Origin: Photobacterium profundum
GTDB lineage: Bacteria; Pseudomonadota; Gammaproteobacteria; Enterobacterales; Vibrionaceae
Assembly: GCF_003026285.1 (NCBI RefSeq)
Contig: NZ_PYOD01000003.1
Coordinates: 434,001-498,000 of the forward strand
Length of the DNA stretch: 64,000 nucleotides
Direction of reading: 5' to 3'
In this document: piece by piece, positions 9,021 to 16,894 of the stretch
Numbering within the stretch: position 1 is the first letter of the stretch
Layout: the number at the start of each line of letters is the position of its first letter
The notes under the pieces: generated by a model
The model's input: only the letters and a program-made list of their open reading frames with translations
Databases searched by the model: none
Told to the model about the DNA's origin: nothing
Position numbers and translations under genes: made by a program

Positions 9021-9669
9021 TGGCGCTATTAGAACTTAAAAATGCAGAACTGGGTTATGAACATAACCCAGTTCTTCACGATATATCGTTATCCATTGAA
9101 AGCGGTGAAAAAGTCGCACTTATTGGCCCTAGTGGTGCGGGTAAATCAACATTACTCAACCAGTTACATTCTCTTATTTACGAAGAAACCGCCCTATGCC
9201 CGCAAAGCCATGGCCTAGTAGGACCACTAAGTCTCTATAACAATATTTATATGGCACGGTTAGAACAATTCAACGTATTCCAAAATGTATGGAACCTTAT
9301 CAAACCTCAGCAATGGAACGAGGTAGCAGCAATTGCAGACACGTTAGGCTTACGCGATAAAATGAGAACATCTATCGATAAATTATCAGGAGGTCACGCC
9401 AGCGTGTCGCAATTGGGCGGGCGTTATATCGGAATAAGCCTGTATTTATGGGTGATGAACCCGTCTCAAGCCTTGACCCGTTACAAGCACAATCACTGCT
9501 TTCGCATATTTGTGAATCTCACCATACCCTTGTCGTCGCTATTCATGACAGACACCTAGCACTAAGCTGCTTCGACCGTATTATTGGTCTTAAAGACGGT
9601 AAAATTGAGTTTGATAAACCCACCAGCCAGCTCGATATTGCAGCACTGAATGTTCTATACCAATCATAA
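9020..9669 (+). pseudogene. ABC transporter ATP-binding protein with a one-base frameshift
   Basis: The first part carries a normal Walker A (GPSGAGKST) near residue 36 and reaches the start of the signature LSGG. There the frame breaks at about 9395. After GGAGGT the DNA reads CACGCC, whereas inserting one A (CAACGCC) restores QRQRVAIGRAL followed by VFMGDEPVSSLDP (Walker B and D-loop) and the switch histidine in VVAIHDRHLA. The intact protein would be about 217 residues and end at 9669. As given, one frame stops at 9559, and the downstream part is open only from an internal ATG at 9448. No slippery heptamer is present, so this is a real mutation or a sequencing error rather than programmed frameshifting. 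It overlaps both neighbours by one base. Confidence 0.85.
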
Positions 9670-11189
9670 TGAATAGCTCTGGTTATGCTCAGGGTAAACT
9701 GAGTTTCATCTTTGTTATTATCGCGTTAGCATTAACGCTATCAGCCGATTTAGAAATCTCAACTATCGACCCATGGACAGAAATGGGTAGGATGTTTGTC
9801 GGTTTTATTACACCCGATTTCTTTGCAACCGAATATATCCTTGACGCGCTATTTTTTACGGTAAGCATCGCATTGCTAGGAGTTACATTTGGGGCTTTCT
9901 TTGGCTTTTTTCTTGCTTTGGTTTTTAAATACCGGATTGTACGGATATTTTGTGCTTTCTTTCGTTCCATTCATGAATTGTTCTGGGCACTGATCTTTTT
10001 ACAGCTGTTTGGATTAGACCCTCTAACAGCCTTGTGTGCTATATCGCTTCCTTATGCTTGCACATTTGCCAAAGTTTACGCCGAGATATTTGAACAAGCA
10101 GACACAACGCCAGCCAAAACCGTTTCCAAAAAAGCAGATATTCTCAGTGTATTTGTTTATACAAAGCTTTCACTGGTTAAAAGCCATTTGATTAGCTATA
10201 CCCGCTACCGTTTTGAATGTGCATTGCGTTCTAGCACCATACTCGGATTCGTTGGCATACCGACTTTAGGCTTTCATTTAGAAAGTGCGTTCAGCCAAGG
10301 GAATTATTCTCAAGCTGGTGCTTTGCTATTGCTGTTCTATCTCTTAATTATCTCTATTAACGTCTGGTTAAAAGCAAAACTGTTACCCATCTATATTGCC
10401 GCTGCATGGTTTTATTTACCGGCATTCGGACAAGTTAATTGGGACAACTTTACTCGGTTCTTTGGCTCAGATATTTGGCCATCGCCTCTGCGCTATGCAG
10501 CAGATATTGATCTTAATGTGATAAACCAAACCCTGAATTGGTATTGGTCATTATTAACAGGTGAAGTATTTGAAGGTATCGTGAATACGCTGATTCTGAC
10601 GCAGCTTGCACTGGTTACTACTGGCATTATCGCACTGCTCGTATTCCCTTTAACCGTCAAACTCTTTGTTGGATTTACCGGTCGAATAATGGGGCAAGGA
10701 ATATTAGTTGTATTACGTTCGACCCCAGAAATGATCCTTGCGTTTATTTTTCTATTATTGCTTGGCCCTTCAATGCTACCTGCCGTATTAGCGCTTGCTA
10801 TTCATAACGGAGGCTTAATTGGCTTTTTACTTGCGGAACTAGCCAATGCCCTAAAATTACGCCCAGATGCTCCACTCCAACATAACGGAATCAATAGTGG
10901 CAGAGTCATCAAAGGGCACGCAATTTCACTGTATTTCTATGAAGTACTACCCAGAATATACAGTAGCTTTCTTGCTTTTATCTTCTATCGATGGGAAGTC
11001 ATCATGCGGGAAACTGCGATATTAGGAATACTAGGGGTAACAACACTCGGTTTTTATATCGACTCTGCTTTTGAAGAGATGCGCTTTGATCGGGCTATGT
11101 TTTACATTGTCATCACTGCATTACTCTGCATTGGCATTGATTCCTTTTCACGCCATATTCGTAAAAAGCTAAACGTAAAAGCAGCGTAA
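9669..11189 (+). CDS. ABC transporter permease, two fused PhnE-type domains
   Basis: This 506-residue inner-membrane protein contains two tandem permease modules. The first is at about residues 50-230, with the coupling region RYRFECALRSSTILGFVG. The second is at about 290-500, with the matching segment YRWEVIMRETAILGILG. Each PhnE-type permease normally acts as a dimer of single-domain chains, so this fusion supplies both halves. The ATG overlaps the ATPase stop as TAATG. It should import the oxyanion delivered by the PhnD-like protein, provided the ATPase is functional. The 3' end lies inside an 11-base tandem repeat that also covers the stop codon. Confidence 0.85.
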   Translation: MNSSGYAQGKLSFIFVIIALALTLSADLEISTIDPWTEMGRMFVGFITPDFFATEYILDALFFTVSIALLGVTFGAFFGFFLALVFKYRIVRIFCAFFRSIHELFWALIFLQLFGLDPLTALCAISLPYACTFAKVYAEIFEQADTTPAKTVSKKADILSVFVYTKLSLVKSHLISYTRYRFECALRSSTILGFVGIPTLGFHLESAFSQGNYSQAGALLLLFYLLIISINVWLKAKLLPIYIAAAWFYLPAFGQVNWDNFTRFFGSDIWPSPLRYAADIDLNVINQTLNWYWSLLTGEVFEGIVNTLILTQLALVTTGIIALLVFPLTVKLFVGFTGRIMGQGILVVLRSTPEMILAFIFLLLLGPSMLPAVLALAIHNGGLIGFLLAELANALKLRPDAPLQHNGINSGRVIKGHAISLYFYEVLPRIYSSFLAFIFYRWEVIMRETAILGILGVTTLGFYIDSAFEEMRFDRAMFYIVITALLCIGIDSFSRHIRKKLNVKAA

Positions 11190-11214
11190 AAGCAGCGTAA
11201 AAGCAGCGTAAAAG
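11175..11214 (+). repeat. 11-base tandem repeat across the permease stop codon
   Basis: The unit GTAAAAGCAGC occurs three full times plus a partial fourth copy. The stop codon of the permease lies at the start of the second copy. Because 11 is not a multiple of three, copy-number change could alter the local reading frame. Confidence 0.9.
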
Positions 11215-11242
11215 TTTAAGCGCCCCCTTCTTAATAGCAAAG

Positions 11243-11266
11243 GGCGTAACCCGATAAGGTTACGCC
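11243..11266. terminator. Hairpin between convergent genes, possible terminator
   Basis: GGCGTAACC pairs perfectly with GGTTACGCC around a six-base loop. Neither side has a good T-run, so termination efficiency is uncertain. It lies between the ABC operon and the YfcC gene. Confidence 0.45.
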
Positions 11267-11314
11267 ACTACAGTATTGGACCAACTTTATTCAGTTCAGT
11301 ACACAATTAATCAC

Positions 11315-12721
11315 TTAACTAATTACAACACCCAAGCTTAGCAACGCCATTACCATCAAGCTCAGTATTCCAATTAGAGGGCCAATGAATTTAAGCCAAG
11401 ATGAGTATGCTACACGACCAATAGCTAAGCCCCCCATTACCACGCCCGATGTTGGCGTTACTAAATTAGGTAAACCAGATGCTGACTGAAAAGCCGTTAC
11501 AACAAGCTCGCGTCCAACCCCTGCAAAGTCAGCTAACGGTGCAAGTACTGGCATAGAAAGAACAGCCAGACCAGAAGATGATGGAACAACAAGACAAAGT
11601 ACCGCTTCAATCCAATAAATCGCATTAATGAAGGCGATTTCATGTAAACCACCTAGAAGACCTTCAGCATAATTCAAAATAGTATGTGTGATATTGCCAT
11701 TATCCATTACGACCACTAAACCGCGAGCAATGGCGATGATTAAGGCGACACCCAGTAAATCTCGTGCACCTTCAATGAAACTATCGGTAATTTCAACTTC
11801 AGATAATCGGCCAACAAAACCGACAATAATACTTGCACCGATAAATAGCGCAGATAGTTCTGCCATCCACCAGCCTGCGATAGAAACACCCCACATCATG
11901 ACGGCAAACGTTAAACCGAATATTGCTAATACGGCTTTACGAATACCAGTAAGCTCTGGCGCTTGTTGTTCTTTACTGTGTAAAAAATGACGTTCATTGT
12001 CTTCTTTTTGATGAGCAACAAGTGACGCTGATGGGTCATGCTTTACCTTCGCGGCATAACGCATTACATAAACCACACAAACGATCCAGCCTAATGCGAG
12101 AATAACGGCGCGTAAAACAATGCCTTCCATAAAATTGATTTCGGCCGCATTCGATGCAATAACCGTTGCAAATGGGTTAATGGTTGAACCTAAGCAACCA
12201 ATGCCTGCTCCCACCATAATAATGGCAACACCGACGATACTGTCATAGCCCGCAGCGATCATTACTGGAATTAACAAAGCATAGAAAGGAATAGTTTCCT
12301 CCGCCATGCCATAAACAGTCCCACCCATTGCGAATAATCCCATAAGAATAGGAATCATCCACTTTTCACGTCCATCTAAACGCTTCATTGTGCCAGCAAT
12401 ACCTGCATCAATAGCACCGGTACGGGTCACAACGGCAAGAAACCCGCCAATTACCAATACAAATAGTGCAACATCAACAGCACGAGCTGCATAGCTAGCT
12501 GGATCGTAAAAACCCTGAATAGGAGCCATCAATACTTCAACAATACCCTGCGGATTAGCAGCAACGGTTTCGAATGAACCCACTAACGGTACCATTTTAC
12601 CGAGGGTTTCATTCATCACCATTTGGTATTGCCCTGCTGGAATTATCCAAGTCAGCGCGGCCATTAAAACGGTTAAGATCATTAAAATTGTGTAGGCAGA
12701 GGGAAACTTAAATTTCGTCAT
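11315..12721 (-). CDS. YfcC/DcuC-family membrane transporter
   Basis: This 468-residue inner-membrane carrier has about 11-12 helices. The start (FKFPSAYTILMILTVLMAAL, WIIPAGQY), the middle motifs (GGTVYGMAEETIPFYAL, GIGCLGSTINPFATVIAS) and the C-terminal VVPSSSGLAVLSMPVLAPL are typical of the YfcC family within the DcuC/ArcD-like IT superfamily (PF03606). Members carry amino acids, C4-dicarboxylates or related carboxylates. Its position 63 bases downstream of an opine-dehydrogenase-family gene suggests that the substrate is the opine or its amino-acid product, which is an inference. A hairpin separates the two genes. AAGGA precedes the ATG. Confidence 0.88.
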   Translation of the reverse strand: MTKFKFPSAYTILMILTVLMAALTWIIPAGQYQMVMNETLGKMVPLVGSFETVAANPQGIVEVLMAPIQGFYDPASYAARAVDVALFVLVIGGFLAVVTRTGAIDAGIAGTMKRLDGREKWMIPILMGLFAMGGTVYGMAEETIPFYALLIPVMIAAGYDSIVGVAIIMVGAGIGCLGSTINPFATVIASNAAEINFMEGIVLRAVILALGWIVCVVYVMRYAAKVKHDPSASLVAHQKEDNERHFLHSKEQQAPELTGIRKAVLAIFGLTFAVMMWGVSIAGWWMAELSALFIGASIIVGFVGRLSEVEITDSFIEGARDLLGVALIIAIARGLVVVMDNGNITHTILNYAEGLLGGLHEIAFINAIYWIEAVLCLVVPSSSGLAVLSMPVLAPLADFAGVGRELVVTAFQSASGLPNLVTPTSGVVMGGLAIGRVAYSSWLKFIGPLIGILSLMVMALLSLGVVIS

Positions 12722-12738
12722 TAGGATGTCCTTATTTA

Positions 12739-12757
12739 ATGGGGCTCAGAGCCCCAT
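12739..12757 (-). terminator. Intercistronic hairpin
   Basis: ATGGGGCT and AGCCCCAT form an eight-pair stem with a three-base loop between the opine dehydrogenase and YfcC genes. No T-run follows on the minus strand, so it may stabilise or attenuate the message rather than end it. Confidence 0.4.
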
Positions 12758-12784
12758 ATTGTGGGTGGTATTCCACCTTCTTAT

Positions 12785-13897
12785 TTATGCAACAAAGTCC
12801 ATGATTTCTTTTACTGACATGTCTGATAATCCCATTTTTTCTAAGGTGCGACCCTCTTTAAAATAGTCAGTGTCGTTATAGGCATTATCAATATGCAGAC
12901 ATGATGTCACGAGCGGTGTATTCACTCCTGTCAACTGTCCTAATTCGTAACAAGGCACTAAAAGGTAAGCAGCATCTTCCGTGATATAACGGTTAGACGC
13001 TGAATTAGGGGCACTATTCAGTTTTCCATGTGTTTCTGATGTACGGTTCACTTCATACACATTGTCACATTCCATTGCATACAACGCATTCATAGCATCA
13101 AGCTCAGGGATTAATTCAAGTCCTAATGCTTTACCAATCTGAATACGCTCACTTTCCATTACTGCTGCCGCTTTCGCTGTTGAAATAGAACAGCAATCTT
13201 TGTAATAGTTAAACTGCCCATCAAAATTTTCAAGTAACCCCATACTCAAAGTTGTAAGCAGTGGATGCCCACCAAAGTTGATGTTCTCTAAACCAGCATT
13301 AATGACATTATCGAGTTTTTTTAATGGTAATGGCATCACAGGTTGCAATTTAGCGATAGCGTCATCTGTTTTAGAGGCAGGAAAAGCGGCAACAGGTAGA
13401 AACTCTTTCATTCCCAGAATCGCAAGCTCTGCAGGACCAACAATACGAGTTGCCCATGGAATTGAGATTGCATCCACAAAAGTGATATCGAGATCACCAT
13501 AACCCTGCTCTGCTTTAATACGATTAAGCACCAATGAACCATAATTACCCGGCATTAACATCACTATTTGACCGTCACGCAAGTGCGGTAACATTTCAAT
13601 GAATAACGGTTCTTGTGCAAATGAAGGAACAGGTAAAATCAGTAAATCAGAATACGCAACGGTTTCAGCCAAATCACGGCTAATGGTATCAATGGCTTGG
13701 AAACCAGCATAAGCCAATGACACATCATTAAATGAACTTAATGCTTCAATACCGCCACGTTGTTCGATATCAGTAAGCGGTTGATCAAAACCTATTGCCC
13801 CGTATAAACACACCTTCGCGCCATGTAATGAAAAGTGATACGCCGCGGTTAACCCTGCATTACCAGACCCAATGATAGAGACTCGATTGGACATCAT
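12785..13897 (-). CDS. Opine dehydrogenase family NAD(P)-dependent oxidoreductase
   Basis: This 370-residue protein has an N-terminal Rossmann domain (IIGSGNAGLTAAYHFSLHGA, the GxGxxG dinucleotide site). Its C-terminal helical domain is of the octopine/nopaline dehydrogenase type, with GHPLLTTLSMGLLEN near the hinge and its conserved histidine. These enzymes interconvert an N-carboxyalkyl amino acid (opine) with an amino acid plus a 2-oxoacid. AAGGAAG lies ahead of two adjacent ATG codons (13897 and 13894), so the start may be one codon later. The LysR gene upstream resembles opine-responsive regulators and the next gene is a carboxylate transporter, so an opine uptake or utilisation unit is likely. 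No nicotianamine-like synthase is adjacent, arguing against an opine metallophore. Confidence 0.85.
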   Translation of the reverse strand: MMSNRVSIIGSGNAGLTAAYHFSLHGAKVCLYGAIGFDQPLTDIEQRGGIEALSSFNDVSLAYAGFQAIDTISRDLAETVAYSDLLILPVPSFAQEPLFIEMLPHLRDGQIVMLMPGNYGSLVLNRIKAEQGYGDLDITFVDAISIPWATRIVGPAELAILGMKEFLPVAAFPASKTDDAIAKLQPVMPLPLKKLDNVINAGLENINFGGHPLLTTLSMGLLENFDGQFNYYKDCCSISTAKAAAVMESERIQIGKALGLELIPELDAMNALYAMECDNVYEVNRTSETHGKLNSAPNSASNRYITEDAAYLLVPCYELGQLTGVNTPLVTSCLHIDNAYNDTDYFKEGRTLEKMGLSDMSVKEIMDFVA

Positions 13898-14027
13898 TCT
13901 TCCTTATTTTTCTGTTTGTGTGATATTGAAATCAGACTAAGAAAGACAATGAATATTGACCAATGCTAAACCCTTTCAGCACTATGCAAAAATGTAATAC
14001 TCTACAAACACAATAAGCATAAAGGCA

Positions 14028-14039
14028 TGATAATTATCA
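14028..14039. promoter_or_regulatory. Palindromic candidate operator upstream of the opine dehydrogenase gene
   Basis: TGATAATTATCA is a perfect 12-base palindrome about 130 bases upstream of the dehydrogenase start and just downstream of the LysR gene. It could be an operator, but nothing shows which protein would bind. Confidence 0.25.
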
Positions 14040-14076
14040 AATTTAAAAGTAAATAGTTCTAACACACAACACAAGG

Positions 14077-15024
14077 TTAACTGTGATGTATCTCCGTATC
14101 ATCATTGTTTAAATCGCGCATAGAGCCAATTTTTAGGTAGATATTCATTTCATCGGCTAGCAACATAAACTGTTCTATGAACAACTCTGCATGACGATGA
14201 ATCGGCTTAAGGGCGGGATATAAGATATCGAATTCAAAAGGCAGTAAGAACGTAAGCGGACGCATTACAACATCACAATGCTCGCTTGCCATATGAGCCG
14301 TAAAGGGATCAGTGATGGCGATACCAACACCTTCACGCACCAATGCAGCAGCGGTACTCGCTAATGACACCTCTATATGCTCGATAGTCGATAAATTATA
14401 ACGGCGTAATAACTGATCAATACGCCGCTGCGTAATGTCTTTCTCATGACGGATAAGTACCTGATCTGCAATATCATGGATATCGATCGACATTTTATTG
14501 GCTAAAGGTGATGATGCAGGTAACAAACACACGCATTCACTTTCTACTTTTTGTGCTTTAACACCCGCGAGCTGCTCATCAATAAATGCAAAACCAATAT
14601 CCGTTGTTTGACTTTGTACCCGACGAACCACATCTTCAGAACGATACGTTTTAAAACCGACTTTCATCCGTGACGATTGCTTTAAAAAAGTCGCTAAGAT
14701 ACGCGGAAGGAAAGCATTTGATAACAAGGGCATCGCGGCAATATTTAAGCTACCAAAACGATGTGCTCGAATAGAATCCGCTGCGCTATCAAGACCTGAC
14801 ACAGCCTCAAAGACTTTTGCGACTTCTAAGTAAAACGCCTCACCTTCGTCACTCAAGACTAACCGGTTACCCTTACGGATAAATAAATTAAAACCCAAAC
14901 GTTGTTCAAGCCCTGAAAGCAGGCGACTTACAGCGGGTTGGCTTAAATTGAGTCGCTCTGCGGCGGCAGTAACTGTTTGGCATTCAATAACAGCTTTAAA
15001 TGCATTTAATTGCGTTAATTTCAT
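14077..15024 (-). CDS. LysR-family regulator, opine-responsive type
   Basis: This 315-residue regulator has an N-terminal winged helix-turn-helix (residues 1-60, with TVTAAAERLNLSQPAVSRLL as recognition region) and a periplasmic-binding-like effector domain. The effector domain resembles that of OccR/NocR-type LysR proteins that sense octopine or nopaline. It lies immediately upstream of, and co-directional with, the opine dehydrogenase and YfcC genes, separated by 179 bases. It probably activates that pair when the opine is present. LysR proteins are most often divergent from their targets, so the same-strand arrangement is less common but known. The 280-base region on its other side leads to an isochorismatase-like gene. 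Confidence 0.87.
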   Translation of the reverse strand: MKLTQLNAFKAVIECQTVTAAAERLNLSQPAVSRLLSGLEQRLGFNLFIRKGNRLVLSDEGEAFYLEVAKVFEAVSGLDSAADSIRAHRFGSLNIAAMPLLSNAFLPRILATFLKQSSRMKVGFKTYRSEDVVRRVQSQTTDIGFAFIDEQLAGVKAQKVESECVCLLPASSPLANKMSIDIHDIADQVLIRHEKDITQRRIDQLLRRYNLSTIEHIEVSLASTAAALVREGVGIAITDPFTAHMASEHCDVVMRPLTFLLPFEFDILYPALKPIHRHAELFIEQFMLLADEMNIYLKIGSMRDLNNDDTEIHHS

Positions 15025-15304
15025 AAGAAGCGGGCTGTAATTTTTGGGTGACTAACGCTAACAGAACAAGACTATAATTACATTGAAGCAACCAATAGAT
15101 TTAGCGTATTGATTAATTTATTCATACTGAAAAGGTGAACCGAATAACACCGTTTATTCTGAGTGAACGATTCATAGCTCAATTTAAATTCAACGGGTTA
15201 TATATTTAGCTAAAGTCTAATAGTCAATCATAAAAATAGTAGTATGATAAATATTAAAACAGATTTAAGGATCTGAATTACAACGCTTCAATAAGGACAA
15301 TACT

Positions 15305-15844
15305 ATGCTTGATGCTAACAATACCGCACTCGTGATCATTGATGTTCAAGGCAAGCTGGCTCAAATCATGGCTGATAAAAATGCCCTATTCAGTAATTTA
15401 GAAACCATGGTTAAAGGTGCTGCTATTCTCGATTTACCCACTCTTTGGGTTGAACAGCTACCCGATAAGCTCGGTGGTACTATTGCAGAAGTTTCAGATA
15501 ACCTTCCCAATAAAGAACCTATTGTGAAAAATACATTCAGCGCATACCAAACGGCTGAATTTGTCTCTGCATTAGAAGCAACGGGTTGTAAAAATGTGCT
15601 TGTTGTTGGTATTGAAGCACATATTTGTGTGTATCAAACGGTGATAAATTTATTAGATGCCGGTTATGGCGTAGAAGTGATTACCGATGCTGTATCATCA
15701 AGAAATGTACAAAATAAGACGATTGCATTGAACAAAATGCAGCAAGCAGGCGCACAGCTATCTTGTACTGAAATGGTGCTATTTGAATTACAAGCAGTAG
15801 CACAAGGTGAGCGATTCAAGCAAATATTGAAGATTATAAAGTAA
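15305..15844 (+). CDS. Isochorismatase-family cysteine hydrolase
   Basis: This 179-residue cytosolic hydrolase has the isochorismatase/nicotinamidase fold. The catalytic triad can be placed: Asp in ALVIIDVQGKL near residue 13, Lys in PIVKNTFSAY near 79, and nucleophilic Cys in VVGIEAHICVYQT near 109, preceded by the usual cis-peptide region. It resembles the YcaC-like group of unknown substrate rather than PncA, since the zinc-binding histidines of nicotinamidases are not seen. AAGGAC sits before the ATG. It is divergent from the opine-type LysR gene, which might co-regulate it, although no direct evidence shows this. Confidence 0.88.
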   Translation: MLDANNTALVIIDVQGKLAQIMADKNALFSNLETMVKGAAILDLPTLWVEQLPDKLGGTIAEVSDNLPNKEPIVKNTFSAYQTAEFVSALEATGCKNVLVVGIEAHICVYQTVINLLDAGYGVEVITDAVSSRNVQNKTIALNKMQQAGAQLSCTEMVLFELQAVAQGERFKQILKIIK

Positions 15845-15875
15845 CGCTTTATCTTGTTATTGGATGTAAGAACAA

Positions 15876-15910
15876 AACGAACGGTTCACCATCAAGACGA
15901 ACCGTTCATT
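15876..15910. terminator. Hairpin terminator between convergent genes
   Basis: GAACGGTTC and GAACCGTTC form a nine-pair stem between the hydrolase and the DmsC-like gene. The minus strand continues GTTTTGTTC. It probably serves both directions. Confidence 0.55.
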
Positions 15911-15929
15911 AAGTCGCTTAATTAAAATA

Positions 15930-16700
15930 TCAAACCAGCGTATAACCTACAGCTGCTAAATATGATGATAATAGCATTAAGGTAAGTGCAAAAGTCATGA
16001 TACCTAACACAGGTTTACTACGCGTTAGTAACGGCATTAGCCATACACCCACTGCTGCTAATAACAAGCCTAAACTCATAACCTGTGCAATAAATGGACC
16101 TAACTCACTGTGGCTGTCGACACGTGCTGCTAGCTCCCCCACTTGCGGCAACCCTGTTAGTAAGCAAATCACCGCAATCACAGCACCAGTAATAGGAAGA
16201 TAGCGATTAACCTCTTCAACTTTATGTTCAGCCTTCACCAACAAGGTATGAGCAAACAGCGTTCCGCCGCACAATGTCGTGGCAATGAAATGACTGGCAA
16301 TTAACCATTGCTCAGTTCTTACAATTAAACCATGTGCTAAATAAGCCAAACCACTCACTAATGCCACAATCAATAGCAGAGATCTGAATCGATCAGAGCT
16401 AAATAAGTTTTTTTCAGCAAACCAATACACATTGGCTAGTATAAAAAATACCGTTACCATGAGTACTTCAGTGCCAAACGTATAGACTGAGTAAACTTGG
16501 TCTACCATTAAGCTTGCTTCACGTAATGTTAAAGCAACGAATAACAGAAGCCAAAACACAGGCATAGTTTTATGTACACGATCGCTTTGCCCAAAGCATA
16601 ACTTTCCGCTAAGAATGACAAATGCCAACACAATAAAGGCGCCTATTGTTAATTGTGTTAACGCGCTAGATAAGAGAAACGGCCAATCAGACCAATACAT
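15930..16700 (-). CDS. DmsC-like membrane anchor subunit (orphan)
   Basis: This protein of about 256 residues has eight predicted membrane helices and the general pattern of DMSO-reductase anchor subunits (DmsC/YnfH). It opens with MYWSDWPFLLSSALTQLTIG and GAFIVLAF, close to the E. coli DmsC start. DmsC holds the catalytic DmsAB pair at the membrane and passes electrons from menaquinol. No DmsA or DmsB homologue is next to it, so its partner must be encoded elsewhere or the protein has another role. The ATG at 16700 has GAGGTG at good spacing and is preferred over an ATG five codons upstream. Its closest neighbours are unrelated. Confidence 0.7.
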   Translation of the reverse strand: MYWSDWPFLLSSALTQLTIGAFIVLAFVILSGKLCFGQSDRVHKTMPVFWLLLFVALTLREASLMVDQVYSVYTFGTEVLMVTVFFILANVYWFAEKNLFSSDRFRSLLLIVALVSGLAYLAHGLIVRTEQWLIASHFIATTLCGGTLFAHTLLVKAEHKVEEVNRYLPITGAVIAVICLLTGLPQVGELAARVDSHSELGPFIAQVMSLGLLLAAVGVWLMPLLTRSKPVLGIMTFALTLMLLSSYLAAVGYTLV

Positions 16701-16828
16701 GACACACCTCGTCATTGTGCAATAGGCAGATCATTACAATATACACATTAAGACTGCATACATTGAAAATGAGTACTAGAAATAAAGCCAAGCATTCTGC
16801 CTGATTATGATAAGAGATGCGAGAATAA

Positions 16829-16852
16829 CACTCATGCCTTAAGACATGAGTG
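16829..16852 (-). terminator. Hairpin, probable terminator after the MFS gene
   Basis: CACTCATG and CATGAGTG form an eight-pair stem 43 bases past the MFS stop. The minus strand then reads TTATTCTC, a weak T-rich tract. Confidence 0.5.
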
Positions 16853-16894
16853 ATTAGCCGTTATGCTGCAACATACAAATCATCAACTGTTAGG

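Noticed and set aside
9448-9559. Programmed frameshifting in the ABC ATPase
   Set aside because: No slippery heptamer, stop-adjacent signal or structure at the shift; one missing base explains it better.
12785-13897. Opine-type metallophore synthesis
   Set aside because: The dehydrogenase family fits, but no nicotianamine-synthase-like gene or metallophore receptor is adjacent.
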